Of a DNA stretch of 64,000 nt, positions 28,007 to 37,845 are shown one piece after another. Position numbers and translations under genes: made by a program. The DNA comes from Niallia sp. Man26 (GTDB lineage Bacteria > Bacillota > Bacilli > Bacillales > Cytobacillaceae). The first letter of the stretch is position 1. Every line of letters starts with the position of its first letter. The stretch covers positions 2,619,001 through 2,683,000 of the forward strand of contig NZ_CP095743.1 of NCBI RefSeq assembly GCF_022049065.2, given 5' to 3'. Under the pieces are notes generated by a model that was not told the origin of the DNA, did no database searches, and saw only the letters and a program-made list of their open reading frames with translations.

Positions 28007-29317
28007 TTATTTATTTCTGCTTTTCAAACGTCTTTCCCGTTTTTTAATGCCTTCTACTTCTCGCTGCATCTTCTTTTTGTAGCCTGGTTTCACTTTCTTC
28101 GGCTTTTTCACAAGAGATTTTGCTTTCACATCAATTTCATCTGCAGTACGTTGACGTTTTTTTCGGCGGTTTCTGTCTTCAATTTCGACCCACTCACCGT
28201 TTTTCAAGTCCATATTTTTAAACTCGATGCCAAGCTTTTCAAGCTGGTTTAGCTTATCCTCATCCGATTGCTCGTAAATAGTCAATGCAATTCCTGATGA
28301 ACCGGCTCTTGCTGTTCTGCCGACACGGTGAACATAGAAATCAAGATCTGCTGGCAATTCAAAATTGATGACATGACTGATCCCTTTAATATCAATTCCT
28401 CGTGCAGCTAAGTCTGTTGCAATAATATATTGAAACTCCAAATCAAGGACTTGCTTCATCACTTTCTTTCTTTCACGAGGTGTAAGCCCGCCATGAATTC
28501 TAGCAACCTTCAGCCCTTTTTCCGAAAGCCCTGCAGCTACTTCATCACACATTTGCTTTGTGTTTGTGAACACGATTGCCAAAAATGGGTTGAAAGCTGT
28601 CAATGCTTCATATACTGTCGTAATTTTATCTCTGTGTCTGGAAGGTAGAAGCACATGTTCAATCTTAGCAGCAGTCAGCTGCTTTGGCTCCACATGTACA
28701 TATTTAGGATTTTCTAAATATTTCTTTAAAAACGGCTTCAGTTTTTCCGGTATTGTTGCGGAGAATACAAAGATACTTAAATCTTTTGGCATTCTTGCAG
28801 CAATTTGGTCCACATCTTCAATGAAGCCCATATCTAGCATAAGATCTGCTTCATCGACAATCAGCATATTAGCTGTATGGACATGCAGAGCCTGCTCCTT
28901 TACAAGGTCATTAATTCTTCCTGGTGTGCCGACAACAATATGCGGCTGGCTTTTAAGCTTTTCAATTGCACGCTGTTTATCCGTCCCGCCAATGAACAGG
29001 CGGCTTGAGATCGCTTCTGGTGAATGCTTTGCCACTTTAACAATTTCATTATGAATCTGCGTTGCAAGCTCTCTTGTCGGTGCAGTTATTACAGCTTGTA
29101 CCGTGTTACTCTCAGGATTAATTCTTTCCATAATTGGCAGTACATAAGAATGGGTTTTCCCTGTTCCCGTTTGTGACTGTCCAATAGCACTTTCCCCTTT
29201 TAACATCAATGGGATAACTTTTTGCTGTATTTCTGTTGGTTCATAAAAGCCCAGTTCATCGACTGCTTTCAAAATGAACGGCTTTAAATTATAACGGTTG
29301 AATGTATTTTGACTCAT
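28007..29317 (-). CDS. cshB: DEAD-box RNA helicase CshB
   Basis: A 436-residue ATP-dependent RNA helicase expected to help RNA folding, ribosome assembly and growth in the cold. All motifs are seen: Q motif (GFYEPTEIQ), SQTGTGKT, PTRELA, TPGR, DEAD, SAT, ARGIDIKG and HRVGRTARAG. The C-terminal tail of about 60 residues is very basic (RNRRKKRQRT ... KKVKPGYKKK), fit for RNA binding. ATG 29317 follows AAAGGAG; the frame upstream of it has no ribosome site. Confidence 0.94.
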   Translation of the reverse strand: MSQNTFNRYNLKPFILKAVDELGFYEPTEIQQKVIPLMLKGESAIGQSQTGTGKTHSYVLPIMERINPESNTVQAVITAPTRELATQIHNEIVKVAKHSPEAISSRLFIGGTDKQRAIEKLKSQPHIVVGTPGRINDLVKEQALHVHTANMLIVDEADLMLDMGFIEDVDQIAARMPKDLSIFVFSATIPEKLKPFLKKYLENPKYVHVEPKQLTAAKIEHVLLPSRHRDKITTVYEALTAFNPFLAIVFTNTKQMCDEVAAGLSEKGLKVARIHGGLTPRERKKVMKQVLDLEFQYIIATDLAARGIDIKGISHVINFELPADLDFYVHRVGRTARAGSSGIALTIYEQSDEDKLNQLEKLGIEFKNMDLKNGEWVEIEDRNRRKKRQRTADEIDVKAKSLVKKPKKVKPGYKKKMQREVEGIKKRERRLKSRNK

Positions 29318-29636
29318 TTTTAAAACTCCTTTATATTCAGACAATAAAAAACTTGCCGCGGCTTCACTAGTCCATCATATTATTATAATCAAAATCTGCT
29401 GAAAAGACCACTAATTCTCAGGTAATTAACGCGAAACCTGTTGATTACTCCCGAAACTTTGATTCCTTTTTCCTAAATATACTTGCTTCACCTTTTATTT
29501 TTCCCATATTTTCTATTTTTTAATTAAGACAATTCACTCAGATTTTATGCACTATCCGCTTAAACCCTAAACAAGTGACAACTATACAGCATACGCTAAT
29601 AAGGAATACAGGTTATTATAGAAAGGAGGCAGCAGC
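29318..29636. other. Divergent intergenic region cshB/yqfQ
   Basis: 319 bases without a credible gene. The rightward part holds the SigK-like promoter listed next. A TATAAT for leftward cshB transcription lies near 29380, but no good -35 matches it. Confidence 0.5.
29571..29598 (+). promoter_or_regulatory. Putative SigK promoter of yqfQ
   Basis: AC (29571-29572), a 16-base spacer and GCATACGCTA (29589-29598) match the SigK consensus AC-N16-gCATAnnnTA. It lies about 40 bases before the gene, and no SigA promoter is visible there. Confidence 0.5.
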
Positions 29637-30212
29637 ATGCCACCAAGACCGCGTATGCCGCAGCCAAGAGGCATGGGGGGAAGAATGATGCAAGGCCCTG
29701 CTCCATATCAAAGACAGATGATGGGCAGAGGCGGCGCTCAAACCAGTAATGGTGGAGGCATTCTTTCTAAATTGCTTGGAGGGGGAAAAGGCGGAGATAC
29801 AAATGTGCAAAGAGGTGCTGCAATGCTAGGCAGCTCAAGTTCAAGAAATGCCGCGACTGGCGGAGGGATATTGAAGACATTAACGAATCCTGCATCCATC
29901 AACGGATTACTTGCCAATTCGCAAAAATTCCTGCAAACAGCAAGCCAGGTTGGTCCGATGATCAGCCAGTATGGACCAATGGTGCGAAATATCCCGGCAA
30001 TGTGGAAGCTTTACAGGGGCTTAACAAGCAGCAGCGATTCCAGCACAGACAAGTCTGCTGATACGAATAAGGTGAAGAATACAAAGACGACACAAGAAGC
30101 TACTGGAACTTCCAATGAAACAGCGGAGCCAACTGCTGTTCCGGGAGTAGAAGAAACACCGGCTAGAGGGCCGCAGGACAGTGGAGTTTCTGTTCCTAGA
30201 ATGTATATATAA
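29637..30212 (+). CDS. yqfQ: VrrA/YqfQ family protein, probable spore-related
   Basis: A 191-residue protein with a Pro/Arg/Gly/Met-rich N-terminus (PPRPRMPQPRGMGGRMMQGP), a Gly-rich part (GGGKGGD), a conserved middle (TNPASINGLLANSQKFLQTA) with SQYGPMVRNIPAMWKLYRG, and a disordered acidic/Thr tail. This is the YqfQ/VrrA layout; the B. anthracis vrrA locus is known for repeat-length variation in this type of gene. The ATG follows AAAGGAGGC. The SigK-like promoter suggests late mother-cell expression and a place in spore outer layers, which is inference. Confidence 0.85.
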   Translation: MPPRPRMPQPRGMGGRMMQGPAPYQRQMMGRGGAQTSNGGGILSKLLGGGKGGDTNVQRGAAMLGSSSSRNAATGGGILKTLTNPASINGLLANSQKFLQTASQVGPMISQYGPMVRNIPAMWKLYRGLTSSSDSSTDKSADTNKVKNTKTTQEATGTSNETAEPTAVPGVEETPARGPQDSGVSVPRMYI

Positions 30213-30219
30213 ATAAGTT

Positions 30220-30292
30220 AGACCCAAATTTCTATTTTTCAGCTGATCTAAATTTACAGCCCAAACAAGTAGAAAATGGGTCTTTTATTTTT
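30220..30292 (+). terminator. Terminator of yqfQ with long loop
   Basis: AGACCC at the left and GGGTCT at the right pair, with further TTTCTA/TAGAAA pairing inside and a loop of about 35 bases, followed by TTTTATTTTT. Confidence 0.6.
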
Positions 30293-30320
30293 GCCATCCT
30301 CCATCACTATCTCAATATTT

Positions 30321-30349
30321 TTGTCTTCTTTTAAGAAGTTTTATATAAT
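30321..30349 (+). promoter_or_regulatory. Putative SigA promoter of ispH
   Basis: TTGTCT (30321-30326), a 17-base spacer and TATAAT (30344-30349). It leaves a leader of about 87 bases before the ispH start. Confidence 0.65.
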
Positions 30350-30442
30350 AATATATGTTAAGATATACTCTGAGTCCTAATACTTATCCGTACGTTGATG
30401 TATTTTGGACGGATAAAGAGGTTCCTAGTGGGAGGATTACAA

Positions 30443-31387
30443 ATGAAAGTGATAAAAATTGCCCCTAGAGGTTATTGCTATGGCGTAGTTGATGCTATGG
30501 TAATCGCCCGTAATGCGGCTTTAGATAAAACATTGCCACGCCCGATTTACATCCTTGGTATGATTGTGCACAATAAACATGTGACGGACGCTTTTGAAGA
30601 GGATGGCATTATTACATTAGATGGTAAAAATCGCAAGGATATTATTGAACAAGTTGATACAGGTACTGTTATTTTCACCGCCCATGGCGTTTCTCCTGAA
30701 ATTAGGGAAATAGCGAAAAGAAAAGGCCTTGTGACTCTTGATGCAACATGTCCTGATGTTACAAAAACACATGACTTAATTCGTGAGAAAGAAAAAGAAG
30801 GTTATTATATTATCTACATTGGTAAAAAAGGGCATCCAGAGCCAGAGGGTGCTGTTGGCGTTGCTCCGCATGCCGTATCATTAGTTGAAACAGTTCAGGA
30901 TATCGAGAACCTCGATATTAAGCAAGAAAAGATTCTTGTCACAAACCAGACAACGATGAGCCAATGGGATGTTGCAGATTTGATGGAGAGCATCAATTCG
31001 AAATTTCCTCATGCTGAATTCCATAAGGAAATTTGCTTAGCCACACAAGTTAGACAAGAAGCTGTAGCCCAGCAGGCTGGCGAAGCAGATGTCTTGATTG
31101 TGGTAGGAGACCCAATGAGCAATAACTCAAATCGTCTTGCACAGGTTTCTGAGGAAATTGCCGGTACACCTGCTTACCGTATTGCTGACGTGTCTGAACT
31201 GAAACTAGAATGGATTAAAAATGCTAAATCTGTTGCAGTGACAGCTGGCGCTTCAACCCCGACACCGATAACTAAAGAAGTGATTAACTTCCTTGAGCAA
31301 TATGATTCAGAAAAGGAAGAAACATGGGAAAGAGAAAAGAAAGTCCCATTAAACAAGATTCTTCCGAAGGTGAAGACAAAACAATAA
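30443..31387 (+). CDS. ispH: 4-hydroxy-3-methylbut-2-enyl diphosphate reductase
   Basis: A 314-residue Fe-S enzyme that makes IPP and DMAPP in the last step of the MEP pathway. Cluster cysteines are in [23 protein letters not shown] and KEICLATQ. The conserved NNKHVTD-type loop ([10 protein letters not shown]), TAHGVSPE and GASTPTPI follow the family order. The ATG at 30443 has GGAGG nine bases upstream; the frame before it is not coding. It has its own promoter and terminator. Confidence 0.96.
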   Translation: MKVIKIAPRGYCYGVVDAMVIARNAALDKTLPRPIYILGMIVHNKHVTDAFEEDGIITLDGKNRKDIIEQVDTGTVIFTAHGVSPEIREIAKRKGLVTLDATCPDVTKTHDLIREKEKEGYYIIYIGKKGHPEPEGAVGVAPHAVSLVETVQDIENLDIKQEKILVTNQTTMSQWDVADLMESINSKFPHAEFHKEICLATQVRQEAVAQQAGEADVLIVVGDPMSNNSNRLAQVSEEIAGTPAYRIADVSELKLEWIKNAKSVAVTAGASTPTPITKEVINFLEQYDSEKEETWEREKKVPLNKILPKVKTKQ

Positions 31388-31390
31388 ACA

Positions 31391-31424
31391 AAAGCGGTAA
31401 AGAACTTAGGTTCTTTACCGCTTT
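31391..31424. terminator. Bidirectional terminator between ispH and yqfO
   Basis: 15-base arms (31391-31405 and 31410-31424) pair perfectly around TTAG. It lies between the two convergent stop codons. Confidence 0.9.
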
Positions 31425-31428
31425 TTCC

Positions 31429-32544
31429 TTATACAAACTGAAATGGGTCTGTATGAAGACTGGATGGGAAAATATTTACCTTATAGCCTGCTTCCTCACA
31501 AAGAGAAACGAGCTTATAAGCAACTCCTTTTTTCATCACCTTTTCGACATTATGGCCTGGGTCGATTATATTCAAGCCAAGCTCACTGGCGTCAATCGCA
31601 ACATGATAATACATATCGCCAGTTACATAGACATCCGCGCCTTTTCTGATGGCATGGGAATAATATTTATTGCCGTCTCCGCCCAATACAGCCACTTTTT
31701 TTACTTTTGCTTTCATATCACCGACCACTCTTACCCCTTGTACGTCGAGGCGCTTTTTAACGTGTTCAGCAAATTCTGCAAGTGTCATTTCTTCTATTTT
31801 ACCGACTCTTCCAAGACCAAGCTGCTCACCTTGCTGCTGGACATCAAAGATATCAAATGCCGGTTCTTCGTATGGATGTGCTTTTTGGAGCGCCTTGATG
31901 ACTGTTTTTTCAATGGAATGAGGATAGATAGTTTCTATTTTCATCTCGTCCACGGTCTCCAGTTTGCCAGGCTCTCCCTTAAATGGATTTGTATCCAGAC
32001 CTGGTTTAAATTCACCTTTTCCTTGTGCAGTAAAGCTGCAATGACTGTAATTGCCGATAGCACCTGCACCTGCATTTCCTAATGCTGCCTTTACTTGCTC
32101 AGCGTAGTCAGCTGGAACATAAACAGCCAGTTTTTTAAGCTTATCCTCATATGTAGGAACTAGTACTTCACAATCTGTTAAGCCTAATGCATCGCTCAAC
32201 AAATCATTAACACCGCCTTTAGCTACATCTAAATTAGTATGGGCAGCATATACAGAAATATCATGCTTAATCAGCTTTTGCATCAGCCTGCCTGCAGGGT
32301 TATCTGCCGTTATTTTTGATAAGGGACGGAAAATCGGAGGATGGTGAGCAATAATTAAATCTGTTTTCAAAGAGATTGCTTCATCTACTACTTTTTCGGT
32401 TACATCAAGGGCAATCATTACATTATGTACTGGTCTGCTCAAATCTCCGACTTGAAGACCGATTTTATCCCCTTCCATTGCATAAGCCTTTGGCGAAAAC
32501 TGTTCGAACAATGATATTAATTCAAATCCATTAATTGTTTTCAT
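31429..32544 (-). CDS. yqfO: Nif3-like dinuclear metal protein (DUF34) with inserted PII-like domain
   Basis: A 371-residue protein. The two Nif3 halves carry the metal His residues in LIIAHHPPIF, VYAAHTNLD and YYHVAID. Between them, about residues 125-240, sits the extra domain found in the long YqfO type (KKLAVYVPADYAEQVKAAL ... ALQKAHPYEEPAFDIF), which is PII/CutA-like. Members of this family are linked to GTP cyclohydrolase-like or general metabolic roles, not settled. ATG 32544 follows AGGAGGTG and overlaps the end of trmK by 14 bases, so translation is coupled. Confidence 0.92.
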   Translation of the reverse strand: MKTINGFELISLFEQFSPKAYAMEGDKIGLQVGDLSRPVHNVMIALDVTEKVVDEAISLKTDLIIAHHPPIFRPLSKITADNPAGRLMQKLIKHDISVYAAHTNLDVAKGGVNDLLSDALGLTDCEVLVPTYEDKLKKLAVYVPADYAEQVKAALGNAGAGAIGNYSHCSFTAQGKGEFKPGLDTNPFKGEPGKLETVDEMKIETIYPHSIEKTVIKALQKAHPYEEPAFDIFDVQQQGEQLGLGRVGKIEEMTLAEFAEHVKKRLDVQGVRVVGDMKAKVKKVAVLGGDGNKYYSHAIRKGADVYVTGDMYYHVAIDASELGLNIIDPGHNVEKVMKKGVAYKLVSLCEEAGYKVNIFPSSLHTDPFQFV

Positions 32545-33250
32545 TTCCGAGCACCTCCTGAACAAGTGCGATTTTCCAATTAAGCTCCTGTAGTTTAGCA
32601 ACCGTCTCTTGTGTTTCTGTTGCTGTTTGCATACGCTCAATTATTCTCTGCCAATTTTGTCTTTCTAACGTCCATTTCTTTTGGAAGGCTTGGTTTTTTT
32701 CTCTGCTTAAAAAAGGTCCAAGCAAAAGCTCTGCATCTATTTGCTCTGTATAAGGCTCCTTTCCTACTCCTTGTTCAGCAACGAGCACTTCATAAATCTT
32801 ATCATCTTCTTCTATTATCTCTTCGCTCACGAGCTTCCAGCCATTCTCTATAAGCCAAAGCCTGATAGAATAGGCGCTTACGTTCGGCTGCAGAACAAGT
32901 CTTTTGACAGTTTGTAGCTTTTGTTTGCCATCATCAAGAATAGCAGCGATTAAAGCTCCGCCCATTCCGGCAATCGTAATACAATCGACTTCACCTACTC
33001 CTACTACCTCTAGTCCATTCCCTTTTCTTACAGATATAACATCTGTAAGTCCCTCTTGCTGGACCTGTCTGCGGGCAGATTGAAATGGTCCATCCACCAC
33101 TTCTCCTGCAATTGCAAATGACGCTTTCTGCTTTTTCAGCATATAGCAGGGCAAATAGGCATGATCTGAACCAATATCTGCGAATGATGCTCCTGCTGGT
33201 ATGTATTTTGCTACTGTTTCAAGACGATTAGATAATCTGTCTGTATTCAT
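32531..33250 (-). CDS. trmK: tRNA (adenine(22)-N1)-methyltransferase
   Basis: A 239-residue SAM-dependent enzyme that methylates A22 in tRNA. The N-terminal Rossmann part shows FADIGSDHAYLPCYML (SAM motif I) and CITIAGMGGALI with the family's GMGG. The C-terminal part is a helical coiled hairpin (KWTLERQNWQRIIERMQ). The start is taken at ATG 33250, with GTGGTG upstream; GTG 33262 is possible. It forms an operon with yqfO, as in B. subtilis (yqfN-yqfO). Confidence 0.92.
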   Translation of the reverse strand: MNTDRLSNRLETVAKYIPAGASFADIGSDHAYLPCYMLKKQKASFAIAGEVVDGPFQSARRQVQQEGLTDVISVRKGNGLEVVGVGEVDCITIAGMGGALIAAILDDGKQKLQTVKRLVLQPNVSAYSIRLWLIENGWKLVSEEIIEEDDKIYEVLVAEQGVGKEPYTEQIDAELLLGPFLSREKNQAFQKKWTLERQNWQRIIERMQTATETQETVAKLQELNWKIALVQEVLGNENN

Positions 33251-33394
33251 TCTAAACACCACATTTCATTGCTATTTCTTATACTAAGTTGATTAATCTA
33301 TTACCTATTTGTAACATATTTGCTAACGGAATGCCACAAGACAACTGATTTTTCAGCAGGCTTGTCCCTATATAGAACATAGTAATTTTTCCCA

Positions 33395-33928
33395 TTAAGC
33401 GCGGAATGACATAAAAACGAGAACTGCAAGCAAGAGGAAGCCAATATAGGAAGAAATCGTAAAATAAACTAGCTTAAACTTTCTTCCTCCTATAAACCAG
33501 AGTAAACAATTTATCGTTAAAATAATATATAAGAATATTATTTTTTCTGAAAAAAAATGAAGAACAGCTTTAACGCTAAACAACAGAACGATAAACGCTG
33601 CTACTGTAACAGGGATATCATTTCCCAGCCCTTTTACTTGATAATAGAAAATGCCCGCTGCAGTTATTATCAGAAAAATTAGTGAAATAGCCATTTGCAA
33701 AATGAAAGACAATTCAGTAAAATATAAGAAACCTACTGTTATCGGAATAAACAATAAAAAGATTGCACTGGAGATAATATGCTTTTGCTTTGGCAATTCT
33801 TCTTCCTTCATTCTATTGCCTTCTGTGTAAAGGGTAAGCAAATAATCGCAATAATGCTCCGGAAGCATTTTATTTTTTTTCCAATAAAGTATTTCTTGGA
33901 TAATCACTGTTTTCCTATTATCCTTCAT
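33395..33928 (-). CDS. Integral membrane protein of unknown function in the cccA position
   Basis: A 177-residue protein with a cytosolic N-terminal helix region (QEILYWKKNKMLPEHYCDYL) and then about six hydrophobic segments from residue 55 to the end. ATG 33928 is chosen, because AAGGATG lies nine bases upstream; ATG 33946 has none. In B. subtilis the cytochrome c550 gene cccA lies between trmK and sigA; this product has no CxxCH heme motif and is not a cytochrome. I do not recognise the family. Confidence 0.75.
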   Translation of the reverse strand: MKDNRKTVIIQEILYWKKNKMLPEHYCDYLLTLYTEGNRMKEEELPKQKHIISSAIFLLFIPITVGFLYFTELSFILQMAISLIFLIITAAGIFYYQVKGLGNDIPVTVAAFIVLLFSVKAVLHFFSEKIIFLYIILTINCLLWFIGGRKFKLVYFTISSYIGFLLLAVLVFMSFRA

Positions 33929-33958
33929 GGGCAGCACATCCTTCATGTATTTACGGTT

Positions 33959-34014
33959 AAAAAAAAAGAAACAGCCACTTCTATTGTAAGAAGTAAACTA
34001 TTTCTTGGCAATGA
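33959..34014 (-). terminator. Terminator of the dnaG-sigA operon
   Basis: On the minus strand AAGAAA and ACTTCT pair with AGAAGT and TTTCTT in a long, interrupted stem, followed by a T9 run. Confidence 0.75.
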
Positions 34015-34039
34015 TAACTTTGATATATCAGTTCATGCT

Positions 34040-35164
34040 TTATTCTAAGAAATCTTTTAGTCTTTTGCTGCGGCTCGGATGTCTAAGCTTTCTTAGTGCT
34101 TTTGCTTCGATTTGGCGAATACGCTCACGCGTTACACCAAATACTTTGCCGACTTCTTCAAGTGTTCTTGTACGTCCGTCATCTAAACCGAAACGAAGTC
34201 TTAAAACATTTTCTTCACGGTCTGTCAAAGTATCCAGAACATCTTCAAGCTGCTCTTTTAGAAGCTCATAAGCTGCATGTTCAGAAGGAGATGTTGCATC
34301 CTGATCTTCAATGAAATCACCTAAATGGGAATCATCTTCTTCCCCAATCGGCGTTTCCAAGGAAACAGGCTCTTGCGCAATCTTTAAGATTTCTCTTACT
34401 TTATCCGGAGTCAGATCCATGTCTTCTCCAATTTCTTCAGGAGTCGGTTCGCGGCCTAAATCCTGCAGTAACTGACGCTGAACGCGAATCAATTTATTGA
34501 TTGTTTCAACCATATGAACAGGAATACGGATTGTGCGGGCTTGGTCCGCAATTGCTCTCGTAATAGCCTGGCGAATCCACCATGTCGCATACGTACTGAA
34601 TTTAAATCCTTTTTCATAGTCGAATTTCTCAACCGCTTTAATAAGACCCATATTTCCTTCCTGAATTAAATCAAGGAACATCATTCCACGGCCAACATAA
34701 CGTTTTGCAATGGAGACTACAAGTCTTAAGTTCGCTTCAGCAAGACGGCGTTTTGCCTCTTCGTCGCCTTCCATAATGCGCTTTGCCAATACAATCTCTT
34801 CTTTAGCGGAAAGCAGGTCCACACGACCAATTTCCTTTAAGTACATACGTACAGGGTCATTTATTTTAACGCCAGGAGGCACACTTAAATCATTAAGATC
34901 GAACTCTTCCTCGCCTTTTGCAAGCTCTTGAACATTCGGTGGCTCATCCTCGCCATCTCCTACAAGCTCTATACCTTGATCTCCTAATACCTCATAGAAC
35001 TCATCCATTTGATGGGAGTCTAATTCAAAACTGGCTAGTTTTTCTGCAATATCATCATATGCAAGTACCCCAGTTTTCTTTCCAACTTCTGTTAATTGTT
35101 CCTTTACCTGATCAAGGGTCAATTCCGTTTCAACCTCTTTTGAACGGGCTGACTTTTCAGCCAT
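34040..35164 (-). CDS. sigA: Primary RNA polymerase sigma factor SigA
   Basis: The 374-residue housekeeping sigma factor. Region 1.1 occupies about 1-80. Region 1.2 begins with [11 protein letters not shown], region 2 has [18 protein letters not shown] and [17 protein letters not shown] (2.3-2.4), region 3 follows, and region 4.2 reads [20 protein letters not shown]. The ATG at 35164 has AAGGAGGGG upstream. It lies 37 bases after dnaG, in the conserved replication/transcription operon. The SigA-type promoters in this window fit its expected specificity. Confidence 0.98.
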   Translation of the reverse strand: MAEKSARSKEVETELTLDQVKEQLTEVGKKTGVLAYDDIAEKLASFELDSHQMDEFYEVLGDQGIELVGDGEDEPPNVQELAKGEEEFDLNDLSVPPGVKINDPVRMYLKEIGRVDLLSAKEEIVLAKRIMEGDEEAKRRLAEANLRLVVSIAKRYVGRGMMFLDLIQEGNMGLIKAVEKFDYEKGFKFSTYATWWIRQAITRAIADQARTIRIPVHMVETINKLIRVQRQLLQDLGREPTPEEIGEDMDLTPDKVREILKIAQEPVSLETPIGEEDDSHLGDFIEDQDATSPSEHAAYELLKEQLEDVLDTLTDREENVLRLRFGLDDGRTRTLEEVGKVFGVTRERIRQIEAKALRKLRHPSRSKRLKDFLE

Positions 35165-35201
35165 ATGTCCCCCTCCTTCCAAAAAATCAAGACAATCAAA
35201 T

Positions 35202-37010
35202 TTATTTTAATGATTTTACTAACAACATGACTTCCATTCCTATTTCTGCTGCCTTTAGAAAATCATTTTGTCGCTCTGCTTCTTTTTGCAATGCTTTTTT
35301 TTCATTAATCTCAAGCATTTTTTCATAATTCAACAGCTGTTTTAAATAATCGGCAAGCTCTTGGTCATTTACTTCTTCATTGACTTCCATCATGTCAATG
35401 TCAGCTACAATCCGCTGCAGCTCACCGTCACGAATAAAGTTTAGAAAGGCGCTCGAATCTGAGCTTTGTCCTGTTTCATAAAAAGCCAGCAAGTATGTGA
35501 AGATTGCCTGATGTTCATCAATATTAAACGTCCGGTCCTGCAATGCTTCCCGCACCTTTAACGCGACATCTTCATTTTTGAGCATATGTGCTATCAGCCT
35601 TCTTTCGGCAGTATGATATGCCGGCAGCAAATTGTTAGATCTTTTTTTAACACTATATTGCTTAACTGGTGCATTAATGCTTTTATTTGGCTTATTTATT
35701 ATACGCCTGCCGGCCAGCTCTTCCTCCTGCATTTTTAATGCTTCAAGAGAAATCGCAAACTCAGAAGACAGCTGTCTTAAATAGAGATCTTTTTCAACTG
35801 CATTTTCAAGCTGAGCAATTTCTCCCAATACTTGTTCTATATAGGCGAGCTTATCTCCTTCATTTTGCAGATTTTTTCCTCTGCGGTGATACACGAGCTT
35901 AAAGCTCATGAAAGGAACACTCGCCTGCATGATTTCATGCTGCAGTTTTTCTTCCCCGTATTTGTTAAGATAATCATCCGGATCCAGACCATCTGGAAGC
36001 ATGACGACCTTAACAGTACATTTGGCGGCAACAAGCATTTTTCCTGCCCGATAAGCCGCTTCAATCCCTGCAGAGTCTGAATCATAACAGATCGTTATCG
36101 TCCGGGAGTTCCGCTTCAAAATAGCGATATGCTCTTCTGTAAGGGATGTTCCCATTGTCCCGACACTGTTTTCCACACCTGCACGGCTTGCAGCAATGAC
36201 ATCGGCAAATCCTTCGAACAGGACAGCATGCTGTGTTTTCCGCATGCCAGGCCTTGCCAAATGAAAATTATAAAGGGTGCTGCTTTTATTAAAAATTGGT
36301 GTTTCCGGACTGTTTAAGTATTTAGGAGTTGAATCCCCTAATGTACGCCCGGAAAATGCAATAGTATTGCCATTACGGTCAAAGATGGGAAACATGATTC
36401 GATCGCGGAAACGGTCAAAATATCTATCCCCTTTTTCACTTTTAATGATCAAACCTGCTTTTACCAGTAAAGAAACATCATATTTCTTTAAATACTTCAC
36501 TGCGAAATCCCATTGATTCGGCGCATAGCCTATTTGGAATTTCTCAATTACTTCTTTAGTGAAGCCTCTGTTAAGCAAATACTGTAAAGCATGCTCACCA
36601 TCCGTTGTGTTTAGAAGCAAATGATGGTAAAATTTAGCTAGTAAATCATGTGCATCCATCATTTGCTGCAAATCTTTGGAAATGGCAGGCTTATCACCTG
36701 ACTCTTGCAATTCCACACCTAAGTCGACATTAGCTCTTTCCGCCAAATGGAATGCGGCTTCCTGGAAGGAATAACCGTGTATATCCATCAGGAAAGTAAA
36801 GACATTTCCACCAGCATGACAGCCGAAGCAATGAAATATCTGCTTTTCGGGTGATACGGAAAATGACGGGGTTTTTTCGCCATGAAATGGACACAACCCT
36901 AAATAATTGCGTCCTTGCTTTGTTAAAGCTACATGCTCCCCAATGACGTCAACTATGTCAATTGCCTGTTTGACCTCGTTTACCTTTTCATCAGGAATGC
37001 GCTCAACCAT
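35202..37010 (-). CDS. dnaG: DNA primase
   Basis: A 602-residue enzyme that makes RNA primers at the replication fork. The N-terminal CHC2 zinc finger is [11 protein letters not shown] with CFGCHAGGN (C, H, C, C). The TOPRIM core lies around [17 protein letters not shown] and [15 protein letters not shown] with the acidic metal residues. The C-terminal 150 residues form the helicase-binding domain. ATG 37010 is preferred (GGGAG 11 bases upstream) over GTG 37019. It is upstream of sigA in the same operon, and a yqxD gene precedes it. Confidence 0.97.
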   Translation of the reverse strand: MVERIPDEKVNEVKQAIDIVDVIGEHVALTKQGRNYLGLCPFHGEKTPSFSVSPEKQIFHCFGCHAGGNVFTFLMDIHGYSFQEAAFHLAERANVDLGVELQESGDKPAISKDLQQMMDAHDLLAKFYHHLLLNTTDGEHALQYLLNRGFTKEVIEKFQIGYAPNQWDFAVKYLKKYDVSLLVKAGLIIKSEKGDRYFDRFRDRIMFPIFDRNGNTIAFSGRTLGDSTPKYLNSPETPIFNKSSTLYNFHLARPGMRKTQHAVLFEGFADVIAASRAGVENSVGTMGTSLTEEHIAILKRNSRTITICYDSDSAGIEAAYRAGKMLVAAKCTVKVVMLPDGLDPDDYLNKYGEEKLQHEIMQASVPFMSFKLVYHRRGKNLQNEGDKLAYIEQVLGEIAQLENAVEKDLYLRQLSSEFAISLEALKMQEEELAGRRIINKPNKSINAPVKQYSVKKRSNNLLPAYHTAERRLIAHMLKNEDVALKVREALQDRTFNIDEHQAIFTYLLAFYETGQSSDSSAFLNFIRDGELQRIVADIDMMEVNEEVNDQELADYLKQLLNYEKMLEINEKKALQKEAERQNDFLKAAEIGMEVMLLVKSLK

Positions 37011-37069
37011 TTTTAACACATCTCCCTACTACTAACTTTCCTATAAATAAGACATTCGACACAATCAGC

Positions 37070-37525
37070 TCATTCTCCTGCAACTTTCGACAAAACGATT
37101 GCCAAACTTTTTTTAAACTTTTGCCGATCCTTTTCTTCGAATGGCCTTGGTCCTTTACCGTATATACCTCTTCTTCTTGCCTTTGCAGAAAGATAACGCA
37201 TATCCAGCGCTGTGGCAATATCCTTTTCCTCGAGGATAATCCCTCTTGGGGTTAAGACTTGCACAGCTTTTGGCAGCAAGGTTGCCGCCAGTCCGATATC
37301 CTGTGTTACCACAACATCATTTGCCTTCACGGCATTCATAATAAACATATCTACTGCTTCCTTGCTACTGTCAACATATTTCCAGTTTGTTCCGTCTTGA
37401 TGCAGTTTCATGTGAGCATAGGAAGCGATAAAAATTACCTCTATAGATTTGCTTGTAGCCATTTCGACAATTTCTTCTTTCACAGGACAAGAATCAGCGT
37501 CAACATATATGATGCAATTATCCAT
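37070..37525 (-). CDS. yqxD: UPF0178 / DUF188 protein (YaiI/YqxD family)
   Basis: A 151-residue cytosolic protein. The start YVDADSCPVKEEI and the later VVTQDIGLAATLL and LTPRGIILEE mark the DUF188 family, which has a PIN-like fold with conserved Asp residues. Nuclease activity is possible but not established. It lies 59 bases upstream of dnaG on the same strand, as B. subtilis yqxD does. The ribosome site of ATG 37525 is poor. Confidence 0.9.
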   Translation of the reverse strand: MDNCIIYVDADSCPVKEEIVEMATSKSIEVIFIASYAHMKLHQDGTNWKYVDSSKEAVDMFIMNAVKANDVVVTQDIGLAATLLPKAVQVLTPRGIILEEKDIATALDMRYLSAKARRRGIYGKGPRPFEEKDRQKFKKSLAIVLSKVAGE

Positions 37526-37845
37526 TGTACTAATAATTCTACATCACTCCACATATTCCTTCTTTCACGAATACTTTTTCGTTGAAAGAGATGTTGTCGA
37601 AAATTATTTTTTTCTTCCTCTTGACTTCTCACAGTAAATAGTTTATTCGTTATGAGCCAAGTCTAAACCTATTTACAATACTTTTTTATCACAATTTTCT
37701 ATTATAGTACATAAATTAGGTAAATACCATAAGTTTTCCGAAAAAAACAACAACAATTTCTCCTGCTCAAATAAAAATTTTCCGTAAAATAAATGATCCT
37801 GCCAATAAACGCCAACAGGATCCTTCTTTGCTTTGTTTTAGAATA
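37526..37845. other. Intergenic region between yqxD and ppsR, 320 bp
   Basis: No credible gene. A TATAAT on the minus strand (37706-37701) with a weak -35 may start the yqxD-dnaG-sigA transcript. Near 37800-37826 the bases GATCCTG and CAGGATC form a 7-bp stem that could end ppsR transcription, but the T run is weak. Confidence 0.45.

Noticed and set aside
31324..32082. Long plus-strand open frame of 252 codons opposite yqfO
   Set aside because: It is antisense to a well-supported gene, has Phe/Cys/His-rich composition typical of a shadow frame, and no ribosome site. The IspH stop and a terminator precede it.
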